This document shows, piece by piece, positions 27,711-37,881 of a stretch of 64,000 nt of DNA. The notes below the pieces were generated by a model. That model had not been told where the DNA came from, searched no databases, and saw only the letters and a program-made list of their open reading frames with translations. The position numbers were made by a program, and so were the translations under genes. Position 1 is the first letter of the stretch; every line of letters starts with the position of its first letter. Location: assembly GCF_025943985.1 (NCBI RefSeq), contig NZ_JAPCWE010000002.1, positions 62,001 through 126,000 of the forward strand. The letters run 5' to 3'. Source of the stretch: Anaerorudis cellulosivorans. GTDB lineage: Bacteria; Bacteroidota; Bacteroidia; Bacteroidales; Dysgonomonadaceae.

Positions 27711-29780
27711 ATGAAAAAAGTTGTTATTATGCTGACATCCTTTGTTCTGCTGGCTGCTTGTTCCGGCTGTGGGAAAACGAATGAAAAAAAATCGACAACT
27801 GCCGACGACGGCATCGATTCAACTTTTCAATATAGAGTCGACCGTTTCGCCGACATTGAAATACTGCGATATCCCGTACCGGGATTCAACAGGTTGTCGT
27901 TGCAGCAGAAAGAGCTGATTTATTATCTTTCACAGGCAGCCATCGAAGGACGAGACATCCTTTACGACCAACACAATAAATACAACCTGGCCATACGTCG
28001 GGTTTTGGAAGGGGTTTACGAAAATTATATGGGAGACAAATCGACCGAAGATTGGAAAAATCTGGAAACCTATCTCAAACAAATATGGATGGCCAACGGT
28101 ATCCATCATCATTATTCCGAAGACAAAATCATGCCGAAATTTTCGAAGGAATATTTTGTATCGGTAGTAAAATCGGTCGATCCCGGACGGATGCCTTTCC
28201 GCGACGGTATGGCTGCCGATGAGCTGCTGAATACGATTCTTCCCGTCATGTTTGATCCCGACGTAATGCCCAAACGGGTAAACCAGCAACCGGGGGTCGA
28301 TCTGGTGAAAACTTCCGCAGTGAACTTTTACGAAGGGGTCACCCAACAACAGGTGGAAGATTTCTACAACGCTATGAAAGACCCTAACGACAGCACGCCT
28401 GTCTCCTATGGATTGAACAGCAAAGTGGTGATGAAAGACGGAAAAGTTACCGAAGAAGTGTATAAAATAGGCGGTCTTTACGGTAAAGCCATCGAACGTA
28501 TCGTGGGTTGGCTGGAAAAAGCGGCCGGTGTTGCGGAAAACGAGCAACAGAAAGAAGTAATCCATACATTGATTGAATATTACCGAACGGGCGATTTAAG
28601 AAAATTCGACGAATATTCCATCAAGTGGGTGCAAGACGTAAACTCGCGGGTGGATTTCGTGAACGGTTTCATCGAGACCTATACCGATCCGCTGGGCATG
28701 AAGGGGACATGGGAATCCATTGTCAATTTCAAGAACGAAGAAGCTACCAAACGCACCGAGATCATCAGCGCCAATGCACAATGGTTTGAGGACAACTCGC
28801 CGGTCGACCCCCGGTTTAAAAAAGAAAAAGTTAAGGGAGTATCGGCTAAGGTGATCACGGCGGCCATGCTGGGCGGCGACTGCTATCCGGCAACTCCCAT
28901 CGGGATCAACCTGCCCAACTCCAACTGGATCAGACGTGACTACGGATCAAAGTCGGTGACCATTGAAAACATTACGGATGCCTATGACAAAGCAGCCGAA
29001 GGAAATGGTTTTAACGAAGAGTTTATGTGGAGCGAAGAAGAAATCGAACGCGACAAAAAATACGGTTCGCTCACCGATAAACTGCATACCGATTTGCACG
29101 AATGTCTTGGACACGGATCGGGGAAAATGCTGCCGGGTGTCCACGATGGCGCACTCAAAGAGTATGAATCGACCATTGAAGAAGCGCGCGCCGACTTGTT
29201 CGGGTTGTATTACCTTGCCGATCCCAAACTGATCGAGCTGGGCCTCCTCCCCGACTCTACTGCCTATAAAGCCCAATATTACAGTTACTTGATGAACGGT
29301 CTGATGACACAGCTCACCCGCATACAGCCGGGGAAAAACATCGAAGAGGCGCACATGCGCAACCGCCAGCTCATTGCACGTTATGTGTATGAGCAGAGTA
29401 AAGCCGACAAGGCTGTTGAGATGAAACAACGCGACGGGAAAACCTTCGTGGTGGTCAACGATTACGGGAAAATTCGTGAGCGATTCGGTCAATTGTTGTC
29501 CGAAATCCAGCGCATCAAATCGACCGGCGATTACCAGGCGGCCAAAAAAATGGTGGAAACCTATGCCGTGAAAGTAGACCCTGCTCTTCACAAAGAGGTA
29601 CTTGCCCGTTATGAAGCATTGAATCTTGCTCCATATAAAGGTTTTGTAAATCTGGTTTACAAACTCGTTACCGATAAAAACGGGAAAGTAACGGATGTCA
29701 CCATTTCGTACGACGAAAATTATGTGGAGCAAAACTTACGCTATTCGCGAGAATATTCGGTATTGCCGTTGTGGAACTAA
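27711..29780 (+). CDS. Dipeptidyl peptidase III (M49), lipoprotein
   Basis: A 689-residue zinc peptidase that removes dipeptides from the N-terminus of peptides. Start 27711 is chosen because MKKVVIMLTSFVLLAACSGC is a lipoprotein signal with lipobox LAAC; a longer open frame from 27489 would bury it. The M49 signature HECLGH is near residue 463 and EEARAD, giving the third zinc ligand, near 490. As a lipoprotein it acts in the periplasm or on the surface, in line with a protein-fermenting life style. folC starts 4 bp after the stop. Confidence 0.94.
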   Translation: MKKVVIMLTSFVLLAACSGCGKTNEKKSTTADDGIDSTFQYRVDRFADIEILRYPVPGFNRLSLQQKELIYYLSQAAIEGRDILYDQHNKYNLAIRRVLEGVYENYMGDKSTEDWKNLETYLKQIWMANGIHHHYSEDKIMPKFSKEYFVSVVKSVDPGRMPFRDGMAADELLNTILPVMFDPDVMPKRVNQQPGVDLVKTSAVNFYEGVTQQQVEDFYNAMKDPNDSTPVSYGLNSKVVMKDGKVTEEVYKIGGLYGKAIERIVGWLEKAAGVAENEQQKEVIHTLIEYYRTGDLRKFDEYSIKWVQDVNSRVDFVNGFIETYTDPLGMKGTWESIVNFKNEEATKRTEIISANAQWFEDNSPVDPRFKKEKVKGVSAKVITAAMLGGDCYPATPIGINLPNSNWIRRDYGSKSVTIENITDAYDKAAEGNGFNEEFMWSEEEIERDKKYGSLTDKLHTDLHECLGHGSGKMLPGVHDGALKEYESTIEEARADLFGLYYLADPKLIELGLLPDSTAYKAQYYSYLMNGLMTQLTRIQPGKNIEEAHMRNRQLIARYVYEQSKADKAVEMKQRDGKTFVVVNDYGKIRERFGQLLSEIQRIKSTGDYQAAKKMVETYAVKVDPALHKEVLARYEALNLAPYKGFVNLVYKLVTDKNGKVTDVTISYDENYVEQNLRYSREYSVLPLWN

Positions 29781-29784
29781 ACAA

Positions 29785-31080
29785 ATGAACTACGAGGAAA
29801 CACTTCAATATCTCTACAACCAACTGCCCGAATATCAACGCATTGGACATGCAGCATATAAGGAAGGGCTGGACAACAGCCTGGCGCTCGATGCTTATTT
29901 CGATCATCCGCATCAGAAATACAAAACCATTCATATAGGTGGCACCAACGGAAAGGGGTCAACTTCGCACTTGCTTGCTGCTATCTTGCAACAGGCGGGT
30001 TATAAAGTGGGGTTATATACCTCTCCTCACCTGGTTGACTTTCGCGAACGCATCCGCGTGAACGGGAAAATGATCGATAAGGCATATGTGGTGGATTTTG
30101 TGGAAAAATACAGGGAAGCATTTGAACCCATTCACCCTTCATTTTTTGAGTTGACGATGGAAATGGGGTTCCTGTATTTTGCCGAACAGAAGGTGGATGT
30201 TGCCGTAATTGAAGTCGGCCTTGGCGGACGATTGGACAGCACCAACATCATCTCGCCCGATTTAGCCGTCATTACTAATATCGGACTCGAACATACGCAA
30301 TATCTGGGAAATACCCTGCCCAAAATAGCCGGCGAAAAAGCCGGCATCATCAAACCCTACACGTCGGTGGTGATCGGGGAAATCGAAGACGAAGACGTCC
30401 GCCGGGTTTTTGTGGAAAAAGCCGCTGCTCAACATGCACCCATCGTTTTTGCCGAAAACCACATCAACGGATTCAATTCGCAAAAAACCCCATCGGGATG
30501 GACTTTTCAATGCAAAGCCTATCCCGACCTCATTGACGAATTGGGGGGATTTGTGCAGGAAAAAAACGCCAAAACCGTGTTGACTGCCGTTGAAGAGCTT
30601 CAAAAAATGGGATATCGTATCCCCAAAGATGCTGTTTACGATGGTTTTGCACATGTAGTGGAATTAACCGGATTGATGGGTCGGTGGCAAAAGATACAGG
30701 ATAGACCGACAATTGTTTGCGATACCGGGCATAATGCCCACGGAATACGCTATATCGGCAACCAATTGGAATCGGAAAAATACGACCGACTGCATATCGT
30801 CTTCGGCGTGGTAAAAGACAAGGATCTTCAGGCTATATTGCCACTGTTACCTAAAAATGCCGAGTATTACTTTACAAAACCTTCAGTGGAAAGGGCACTC
30901 GATGAAAAAATACTGGCTAAAGAAGCAGCAAATTACGGGTTGCAGGGTACAACCTTCCGGAACGTGGCGGAAGCGGTACACGCAGCAAGAAAAAAGGCAA
31001 CAGAAAACGATTTTATTTTTATCGGTGGCAGTTCTTTTGTAGTGGCAGACGCGTTGCCTCTTTTTATGAACCCATCCTAA
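29785..31080 (+). CDS. folC: Folylpolyglutamate synthase/dihydrofolate synthase
   Basis: A 431-residue Mur-ligase-type enzyme adding glutamate to (dihydro)pteroate and folates. Start MNYEETLQYLYNQLP at 29785 is chosen over upstream frame extension because it matches the family N-terminus and lies 4 bp past the peptidase stop. ATP loop GGTNGKGSTSHLLA near residue 53, the ligase EVGLGGRLDSTN near 143, and C-terminal VCDTGHNAHG near 311. With folE, thyA and folA nearby it belongs to a loose folate region. Confidence 0.95.
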   Translation: MNYEETLQYLYNQLPEYQRIGHAAYKEGLDNSLALDAYFDHPHQKYKTIHIGGTNGKGSTSHLLAAILQQAGYKVGLYTSPHLVDFRERIRVNGKMIDKAYVVDFVEKYREAFEPIHPSFFELTMEMGFLYFAEQKVDVAVIEVGLGGRLDSTNIISPDLAVITNIGLEHTQYLGNTLPKIAGEKAGIIKPYTSVVIGEIEDEDVRRVFVEKAAAQHAPIVFAENHINGFNSQKTPSGWTFQCKAYPDLIDELGGFVQEKNAKTVLTAVEELQKMGYRIPKDAVYDGFAHVVELTGLMGRWQKIQDRPTIVCDTGHNAHGIRYIGNQLESEKYDRLHIVFGVVKDKDLQAILPLLPKNAEYYFTKPSVERALDEKILAKEAANYGLQGTTFRNVAEAVHAARKKATENDFIFIGGSSFVVADALPLFMNPS

Positions 31081-31169
31081 AGTCTTTTCATCTTGTCTTA
31101 TAGCACCAAAATAGGAATAATTCCCAAATGAATTTTTGCAGAGCAGTAGATAAATTGAAAATTATCCTG

Positions 31170-31177
31170 TAAATTTG
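31170..31177 (+). promoter_or_regulatory. Candidate -7 box TAAATTTG before thyA
   Basis: An exact TAnnTTTG in the 196-bp gap between folC and thyA, 99 bp before the thyA start. The -33 element is not at the right distance, so support is partial. Confidence 0.4.
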
Positions 31178-31276
31178 TCCTGAATGTGCGATTTCCGAAT
31201 CGGCATTCCTGCTACAGAAATACAATAGCCGGCACATTTTTTGACAACATACAGTAACTCTTTTTTAGAAAGCATA

Positions 31277-32071
31277 ATGAAACAGTATTTGGATTTACTT
31301 CAACGTGTACTCGATGAAGGTGTAAAAAAGGAAGACCGGACCGGAACCGGAACCATCAGCATTTTCGGCCATCAGAGTCGCTACAAAATGAGCGACGGAT
31401 TCCCCCTTCTTACCACCAAAAAATTGCACTTGAAATCCATCATTTACGAACTTCTCTGGTTTTTAAATGGCGACACAAACGTAAAATATTTGCAGGACCA
31501 CGGCGTGCGTATCTGGAACGAATGGGCAGACGAAAATGGCGATCTCGGTCCTATTTACGGGCATCAATGGCGTTCGTGGCCTGACTACAACGGCGGGCAC
31601 ATCGACCAAATTGCGGAAGCGGTGGATATGATTAAGCATCACCCCGATTCGCGGCGGATCATTGTCAGCTCGTGGAACGTGGCCGATTTGCCCAAGATGA
31701 GCCTCCCTCCCTGTCATACGCTTTTTCAATTTTATGTTGCCGACGGTAAACTGAGCCTGCAACTTTACCAACGCAGTGCCGATATTTTTCTGGGTGTTCC
31801 CTTTAACATTGCCTCTTATGCCTTGCTGTTGAAAATGATGGCACAGGTAACGGGGTTGCAGGAAGGCGATTTTGTTCACACGATGGGCGATGCCCACATT
31901 TATCTGAACCATTTGGAGCAAGTAAAATTGCAACTCACGCGCGAGCCTCGCCCCTTGCCCAAGATGATCATCAATCCCGATGTAAACGATATTTTCGGTT
32001 TTAAATACGAAGACTTCGAACTTGTCGATTATCATCCCTATCCGCACATCAAAGGGGAAGTTTCGGTTTAG
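31277..32071 (+). CDS. thyA: Thymidylate synthase
   Basis: A 264-residue enzyme, exactly the E. coli ThyA length, turning dUMP to dTMP with methylenetetrahydrofolate. The start at 31277 ([15 protein letters not shown]) is preferred over the ATG-like codon 12 residues upstream on length and family alignment. Nucleophile Cys146 in [10 protein letters not shown]; dUMP-binding [18 protein letters not shown] after it; C-terminal HIKGEVSV ends near the usual terminal valine. folA follows after 146 bp, supplying the reductase for the dihydrofolate it makes. Confidence 0.98.
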   Translation: MKQYLDLLQRVLDEGVKKEDRTGTGTISIFGHQSRYKMSDGFPLLTTKKLHLKSIIYELLWFLNGDTNVKYLQDHGVRIWNEWADENGDLGPIYGHQWRSWPDYNGGHIDQIAEAVDMIKHHPDSRRIIVSSWNVADLPKMSLPPCHTLFQFYVADGKLSLQLYQRSADIFLGVPFNIASYALLLKMMAQVTGLQEGDFVHTMGDAHIYLNHLEQVKLQLTREPRPLPKMIINPDVNDIFGFKYEDFELVDYHPYPHIKGEVSV

Positions 32072-32217
32072 CCGTATTTCAATGTCGATTTCCTGAAAAT
32101 TGATCGGTGCTATTCGATTAAAAGGATCAAGCGGTAAAAGATTAGCACTTCAAAAGAAAATTACCTAATTTTATCCGCATAATAATTCGCTCGATCACTG
32201 ATTTTAAAACGTGAAGA

Positions 32218-32754
32218 ATGCAAAATAAGCATACAACCAAGAGAAATGAATTCTCCGGCGAAATTGCCGTTATCGTTGCCACAGATGAAAATAATGCCAT
32301 CGGCAAAAAAGGCAATTTGCTCTGCCATCTACCCAATGATCTGAAACATTTCAAACAAATTACGGAACATCACACGGTGGTGATGGGACGAAAAACCTTT
32401 GAATCGTTGCCCAAAGGTGCGTTGCCCAACCGCAAAAATATCGTCTTGACTTCACAAAAGCATGCCGAATTTACCAATTGCATCGTGTGTCATTCCCTCG
32501 ACGAAGTGTGGCAGCATTGCGAAAACGAAGATAAGGTTTTTTTTATCGGCGGAGAACAAATCTACCGACAAATCATCGACAGGGCAAACACGTTGTACCT
32601 TACGCGCATTCATCATACCTTTGACGATGCCGATACTTTTTTCCCTGTTATCGACCCGGACGATTGGACACTCGTTGAAGAAAAAAAACAGGATGCCGAC
32701 GAAAAACATCCTTTTAACTATACTTTTTTTACGTATATCCGTAACGACAAATAA
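32218..32754 (+). CDS. folA: Dihydrofolate reductase
   Basis: A 178-residue NADPH-dependent reductase restoring tetrahydrofolate. N-terminal IVATDENNAIGKKGNLLCHLPNDLKHF carries the Met20-loop and the catalytic acid (Asp in LPND), followed by MGRKTFESLP and FFIGGEQIYRQII. A ~14-residue N-terminal extension precedes the usual start; the ATG at 32218 is the only good one. Partner of thyA. The next gene starts 12 bp after the stop. Confidence 0.97.
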   Translation: MQNKHTTKRNEFSGEIAVIVATDENNAIGKKGNLLCHLPNDLKHFKQITEHHTVVMGRKTFESLPKGALPNRKNIVLTSQKHAEFTNCIVCHSLDEVWQHCENEDKVFFIGGEQIYRQIIDRANTLYLTRIHHTFDDADTFFPVIDPDDWTLVEEKKQDADEKHPFNYTFFTYIRNDK

Positions 32755-32766
32755 AATGCCCATCCC

Positions 32767-35700
32767 ATGACAAAAAAATCTGCCTTTTTATTTCTTGCCC
32801 TGTTGACCGTTTTATCTCCTGTTTTTTCTCAGGAAATGGTAAATGAAAAGCTAAAAAAAAACCTCAATACCTGTCTCTCCCATATTTATGAAGAAACGTT
32901 GCTGAGGCCGGGAAAAGTGACAGTTGACAGCATAGCGATGAATAAACGCAAAAAAACAATCGAATTGTATACCAACTTGTCGCTTTCCTACTTACCGATG
33001 CGTGAAAATACCGTCAGCCTTATTTACGACAGCATTCGATTTTACTTGCCACAAGAACAAAAAAAATACCGAATAAAAGTGTTCTCCGACCGGCAGGAAA
33101 TCGGCGAACTGGTGCCTAACCTCTATCGCGAAAACATTCCCAGGGATAAAGACCGAATCATTGCTCACCGTGTAAAAAAACCGCTAATAACCAAGTTGTC
33201 GGCACCGGTGACAACTTTCGATAAAGGATTGACAAACAATCATATTGCTTTATGGCCGAGCCATGGTTATTACTACGAACAAAAACTCGGCAGGTGGGAA
33301 TGGCAGCGTGCCCGCATTTTTCAAACGGTAGAAGATCTCTATACACAAAGCTATGTGGTACCTTTCCTTGTCCCGATGCTGGAAAACGCTGGAGCAAACG
33401 TGCTGCTTCCACGTGAACGCGACTATAACAAGCATGAAATAATCATGGACAACAACGGGAGTTCACCGGCTTCACTTTATACAGAAACCAATGGGAAAGA
33501 ACATTGGTTGCCTGCCGATTCTGCCGGTTTTGCCAATTCCAAAACCCGGTATCTCGACGGAGAAAATCCTTTTAAGATGGGTACGGCACGAAAAGTTAAA
33601 ACCGTCTCGCGCGGAAACGAAAGCTTCGCTATATGGACACCCGATATTCCCGAAAAAGGCACGTATGGGGTTTATATCTCCTATCAAACCGTGAAAAAAA
33701 GTACCGAAGATGCGCTATATTCGGTTTATCATGCGGGAGGTCGGACGGATTTCCTCATTAATCAACAAATGGGTGGAGGTACATGGATTTTCTTGGGTTA
33801 CTTTCCCTTCGACAAAGGATCGGATCATAAAATCACCCTCAGCAATCGCAGCAAACATGCCGGACGTATTGTCACCGCCGATGCAGTGAAAATTGGCGGA
33901 GGGATGGGAAACATTGCCCGATTGCCTCATCCCGAAGGATATGAAAAAGAAAATGTGAAAAGTTCGGAGAGTATTACCGTTAAAGAAACAGCGCGCCCCA
34001 ACATACCCTTCACACCCGAAGTAAGCGGATATCCCCGCTACGCCGAAGGTTCGCGCTATTGGCTGCAATGGGCAGGTATGCCGGACAGCATCTATAATCG
34101 AAGTGAAAGCAAAAACGATTATACCGACGACTACCAAAGTCGGGGTTATTGGGTAAATTATCTTGCCGGTGGTTCATCTGCTCTTCCCAAGGCCAAAGGT
34201 CTGCATATCCCCATCGATTTGGCTTTTGCATTTCACAGCGATGCAGGAACGTTTTGGGGCGATACGATTGTAGGTACACTGGGGATTTACATGACGCACT
34301 ACAATAACGAAAAATTTGAGAACGGACGTTCCCGTTGGGCATCGCGCGATCTAACGGAACTTGTAATGGAGGAAATCGTGAGCGACATTCGCCGGGAATT
34401 TGAGCCGGATTGGACACGCCGCCATATGTGGAATCGCTCGTACAGCGAAGCTCGTGTGCCCAACGTGCCCACCATGCTGTTGGAACTGCTTTCGCACCAA
34501 AACTTTGCCGATATGCGTTACGGGCTCGACCCGACTTTTCGTTTTACCGTCAGTCGTGCCATTTACAAAGGCATGCTCAAATTCATCGCTTCGCAATACA
34601 ATCGGCCTTATGTAGTACAACCCTTGCCCGTGAAAGATTTTAGCGCAATATTTAGCGGCGAAACCGAGGTGGAACTGAAATGGCAACCTAGAACTGATCC
34701 GGCGGAACCCTCTGCGATGCCTGCAAAATACATCGTTTATACCCGTATCGATGATGGCGGCTTCGACAATGGCAGAATGGTTACCCAAAACACCTGCAAA
34801 ATCGGCATCGAAAAAGATAAAATATACAGCTTCAACGTAACCGCTGTTAATGACGGAGGCGAAAGTTTTCCTTCGGAAATTCTGTCGGTTTGCCGCAAAT
34901 CCGATGAAAAAGGCGTAACCCTCATCGTAAACGGATTCACACGAATTTCTGCACCTTTTAGTTTCACGACAAGCGATAGCATTGCCGGATTTGCAGGTCG
35001 GATAGATAACGGGGTGCCCTACCTTTCGGAACACCAATTTATCGGGCACATGCACGAATATCGGCGTGCCATACCCTGGATGGACGATGATGCCGCCGGA
35101 TTTGGCGACAGCGATGCCAACTATGAAACAACGGAAATTGCGGGGAACACATTCGATTATCCTTTCCTTCACGGACAGTCATTTGCAGCAGCAGGTCAGT
35201 CGTTTGTATCGTGTGCGTCAAGCGCGGTGGAAAACGAATCGGTCCATCTCTCCGATTACAAAATGGTGGACTGGATATTGGGCAAACAACGCGAATGGAG
35301 TGTGGCGCGCGGAGCTATGTCGCCTCAATTCAAAACGTTTTCCAAAACGCAACAAAAACAGATTACCGATTATTGTCAAAACGGAGGTAATATAATAGTA
35401 AGTGGTGCATTCGCAGGAACCGATTTATGGGATAATCCTTATGCCGATAAAGCCGATCGCAGTTGGGCGCAAAACACCTTGAAATACCGATGGCGCAACA
35501 ACTACGGTGGAGTTACGGGAAGCATTAAGGCGGTTGCTTCGCCTTTTCCGTCAATAAAAGGGAACTATGCGTATTACAACGAGTTGAACAGCGAATCGTA
35601 CGTCGTGGAAAATCCGGATGCCATTGAGCCTGCAGATGAGAATGCATTTACCGTTTTCCGATATTCGGAAAATAATTTGAGTGCGGGCATCGTGTATAAA

Positions 35701-35808
35701 GGCGAAAAATACAGCACATGCATCCTGGGGTTCCCCATCGAATCGGTAAAACAACAAGACAAACGGGATGAATTGGTCAAAAACATCCTTACCGCAATGG
35801 AAAGGTAA
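32767..35808 (+). CDS. Large secreted Amidase_3-like protein with golvesin-like insert and FN3 domain
   Basis: A 1013-residue exported protein (signal peptide cut near VFSQ). Homologues are usually called xanthan lyase or golvesin C-terminal-like proteins. The parts I see: a SHG at about residue 166 and an NAGANVLLPRERDYN segment near 220, both like the start of an N-acetylmuramoyl-L-alanine amidase; a golvesin-type beta domain about 270-400; then FHSDAG near 490 and LLELLSHQN near 570, matching the second zinc His and the catalytic Glu region of Amidase_3. An FN3-like domain (~630-715) and a C-terminal alpha/beta domain follow. So it looks like an amidase split by a binding domain; activity is inference. 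Confidence 0.75.
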   Translation: MTKKSAFLFLALLTVLSPVFSQEMVNEKLKKNLNTCLSHIYEETLLRPGKVTVDSIAMNKRKKTIELYTNLSLSYLPMRENTVSLIYDSIRFYLPQEQKKYRIKVFSDRQEIGELVPNLYRENIPRDKDRIIAHRVKKPLITKLSAPVTTFDKGLTNNHIALWPSHGYYYEQKLGRWEWQRARIFQTVEDLYTQSYVVPFLVPMLENAGANVLLPRERDYNKHEIIMDNNGSSPASLYTETNGKEHWLPADSAGFANSKTRYLDGENPFKMGTARKVKTVSRGNESFAIWTPDIPEKGTYGVYISYQTVKKSTEDALYSVYHAGGRTDFLINQQMGGGTWIFLGYFPFDKGSDHKITLSNRSKHAGRIVTADAVKIGGGMGNIARLPHPEGYEKENVKSSESITVKETARPNIPFTPEVSGYPRYAEGSRYWLQWAGMPDSIYNRSESKNDYTDDYQSRGYWVNYLAGGSSALPKAKGLHIPIDLAFAFHSDAGTFWGDTIVGTLGIYMTHYNNEKFENGRSRWASRDLTELVMEEIVSDIRREFEPDWTRRHMWNRSYSEARVPNVPTMLLELLSHQNFADMRYGLDPTFRFTVSRAIYKGMLKFIASQYNRPYVVQPLPVKDFSAIFSGETEVELKWQPRTDPAEPSAMPAKYIVYTRIDDGGFDNGRMVTQNTCKIGIEKDKIYSFNVTAVNDGGESFPSEILSVCRKSDEKGVTLIVNGFTRISAPFSFTTSDSIAGFAGRIDNGVPYLSEHQFIGHMHEYRRAIPWMDDDAAGFGDSDANYETTEIAGNTFDYPFLHGQSFAAAGQSFVSCASSAVENESVHLSDYKMVDWILGKQREWSVARGAMSPQFKTFSKTQQKQITDYCQNGGNIIVSGAFAGTDLWDNPYADKADRSWAQNTLKYRWRNNYGGVTGSIKAVASPFPSIKGNYAYYNELNSESYVVENPDAIEPADENAFTVFRYSENNLSAGIVYKGEKYSTCILGFPIESVKQQDKRDELVKNILTAMER

Positions 35809-35826
35809 AAGAGAAGGAGCAGGGAA

Positions 35827-36459
35827 CTATAAAGGTCCCAATTTTTCTTCGGCAAAACGACGGACGAATGCCACGGTTTTTTCGATACCGAGAACCGATG
35901 AATTCATACATAAATGATAAGATTCGGCCACACCCCACTTCTTATCGGTATAATAATTATAGTAACCGGCTCTTTTTTTATCCATCTTCTTTATATAAGC
36001 AAGGGCTTTATCCCGTGAGGTCAAATGGTAAGTTTCACTCACCCGCTTTATCCGATCTTCGATATCGGCCGTAATGAAAATATTCACGGCACGAGGGTGA
36101 TCCTTCAGTACGTAATCGGCACAACGTCCGATAAAAATGCACGATTGTTTCTCTGCCAATTCCCGAATAACATCGCTCTGGATTTTAAATAAGGTCTCAT
36201 TACAGAGATAGCTCTCGTTGGGATAAATCTCATCCACGGAAGAATTTCGCAAACCAAAAAAACCACCGAAGATGCTGTGCGTCTTCTTTTCGTCCATCTG
36301 TTCGAAAAATTCCTTACTCAAACCACTTTCCTTTGAGGCAAGCTCAATAAGTTCCTTATCGTATAAAGGAATGCCCAGCTGTCGCGACAACTCTTCGCCA
36401 ATCAAATGACCACCGCTGCCGAGTTGGCGACCGATATTGATTACAAATTTTTCACTCAT
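35827..36459 (-). CDS. Cytidylate-kinase-like family protein
   Basis: A 210-residue P-loop protein of the Cytidylate_kin2 type: nucleotide loop GRQLGSGGHLIGEEL near residue 9, then PLYDKELIELAS near 32, and FIGRCADYVLKD near 100. It resembles Cmk but is a separate family whose substrate is not established. A GGGAG lies before the ATG. An IS4 element ends only ~48 bp upstream of the start, so its original promoter was probably cut off; expression may depend on the element. Confidence 0.85.
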   Translation of the reverse strand: MSEKFVINIGRQLGSGGHLIGEELSRQLGIPLYDKELIELASKESGLSKEFFEQMDEKKTHSIFGGFFGLRNSSVDEIYPNESYLCNETLFKIQSDVIRELAEKQSCIFIGRCADYVLKDHPRAVNIFITADIEDRIKRVSETYHLTSRDKALAYIKKMDKKRAGYYNYYTDKKWGVAESYHLCMNSSVLGIEKTVAFVRRFAEEKLGPL

Positions 36460-36507
36460 ATATCGTATTCTCCCTTGAATTCATTGTTTTTTTTCTGCGT
36501 TTCTTTT

Positions 36508-37881
36508 AACAATAGTTCGGTAAATATTCAATTAACTAATTAATAATCAATGTTTTATATAACATAGTTTAGCATAAAAAAGAAGGTTAAGTAGCTGATA
36601 TTCAGTATCTTTATAGTAATATCAAAACGCTGTAAAGATGGATAAAACCAGCATACTTAACCAATATAGGAGTATCTGTAGTGATGTTTTAAATAAACTG
36701 ACTACGAAGTTAAACAAAAGTTTCAAATCGTTCTTTATGGAGACATTAGTTTTATACATAATCATACCCGGCAGGATTAATTTCCTCCAGATGGGAAGAT
36801 ATGGCTCTTCGTGTGAACAGCGTTTTCGCCAGAACTTCTCGAAGGATTTTGATTGGCTTGCGTTTAACCTTTCCTTGTCTGAAAGGATATTAACCGGAGA
36901 TCGTAAGGCAATAGCCATTGATCCTAGTTTTATACCCAAAACAGGAAAGAATACTCCCTGGATTGGTTACTTCTGGTCGGGTACAGCCGGACAGGCAAAA
37001 AGAGGATTAGAGATTCTGGGAATCGGTCTCATTGACATTGACAATAAAGATTGCATCAGTCTTCAGGCAGTTCAAACGCCGGACAATCAAACTCTGGAAA
37101 GCAATGATGTCAACCTGATTGATTGGTACCTTCAGGTACTTAAATCAATGAAGAATAAGCTCCAAAATGTAAGTCGGTACGTGGTAGCTGATGCCTATTT
37201 CTCCAAAACCAATTTCGCTGCCGGTTTAGAAGAACTGGACTTCCATCTTATTAGCCGTTTCCGAGATGATGCCGTTTTATTTTACCCTACACTGGAGAAA
37301 CCAACGGGCAAAAGAGGCAGACCTAAACTCTACGACGGTAAGATTGATATGGCAAATCTTGATAAATCTAGAGCTGAGAAAATCGCCATCGACAATGGAG
37401 AGCTTTATACTCTGATTGCCTACGCTAAATCACTGAAGCAGAGGGTACGACTTACCATTTGGTATTCAAAAGACGGGAAAAAACCCAAGCTGTTTTTCTC
37501 TACCGATCCTGCTATGAGCGGTAAAGATGTAATAGAATACTATCGTACCCGTTTTCAAATTGAATTTTGTTTCCGTGATGCCAAGTCTTTTACAGGACTT
37601 ATGCAATCTCAGGCAAGGGATGTTTCAAAGCTTTCTTTCAACTTTAATGTATCTCTAGCTACAGTAAACCTAGCTAAGGTTTTAGCGAAAGAAAGAGGTA
37701 TTCCTTTTTCAATGGCATCGTGTAAAACGATGTTACACAATGCCTTTCTGCTTGAGCGATTTATTTGCGTGTCCGGAATAAAGCCGAACAGAAGATTAAA
37801 TGATAAACTTGTTAAAGAACTCGTCGAGTTTGCAGCAATTGCTGCATGACTCGTATATTAAATAATTAACGAACTATTGTT
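36508..37881 (+). mobile_element. IS4-family insertion sequence, ~1374 bp
   Basis: The transposase gene is bordered by inverted repeats: 36508-36528 and 37861-37881 match in 19 of 21 positions as reverse complements, with 12 outer bases (AACAATAGTTCG) identical. No target duplication is visible next to these ends, so the exact boundaries are provisional. The right end overlaps the last codons of the neighbouring MATE gene. Confidence 0.7.
36638..37849 (+). CDS. IS4-family DDE transposase
   Basis: A 403-residue transposase with the complete catalytic triad: first Asp in AIDPSFIP near residue 92, second Asp in VVADAYFSK near 186, and the glutamate inside the IS4 signature Y-x2-R-x3-E-x6-K (YRTRFQIEFCFRDAK, near 302-316). 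The frame is intact, so the element may be active. No passenger gene. Base composition does not stand out by eye. Confidence 0.95.
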   Translation: MDKTSILNQYRSICSDVLNKLTTKLNKSFKSFFMETLVLYIIIPGRINFLQMGRYGSSCEQRFRQNFSKDFDWLAFNLSLSERILTGDRKAIAIDPSFIPKTGKNTPWIGYFWSGTAGQAKRGLEILGIGLIDIDNKDCISLQAVQTPDNQTLESNDVNLIDWYLQVLKSMKNKLQNVSRYVVADAYFSKTNFAAGLEELDFHLISRFRDDAVLFYPTLEKPTGKRGRPKLYDGKIDMANLDKSRAEKIAIDNGELYTLIAYAKSLKQRVRLTIWYSKDGKKPKLFFSTDPAMSGKDVIEYYRTRFQIEFCFRDAKSFTGLMQSQARDVSKLSFNFNVSLATVNLAKVLAKERGIPFSMASCKTMLHNAFLLERFICVSGIKPNRRLNDKLVKELVEFAAIAA

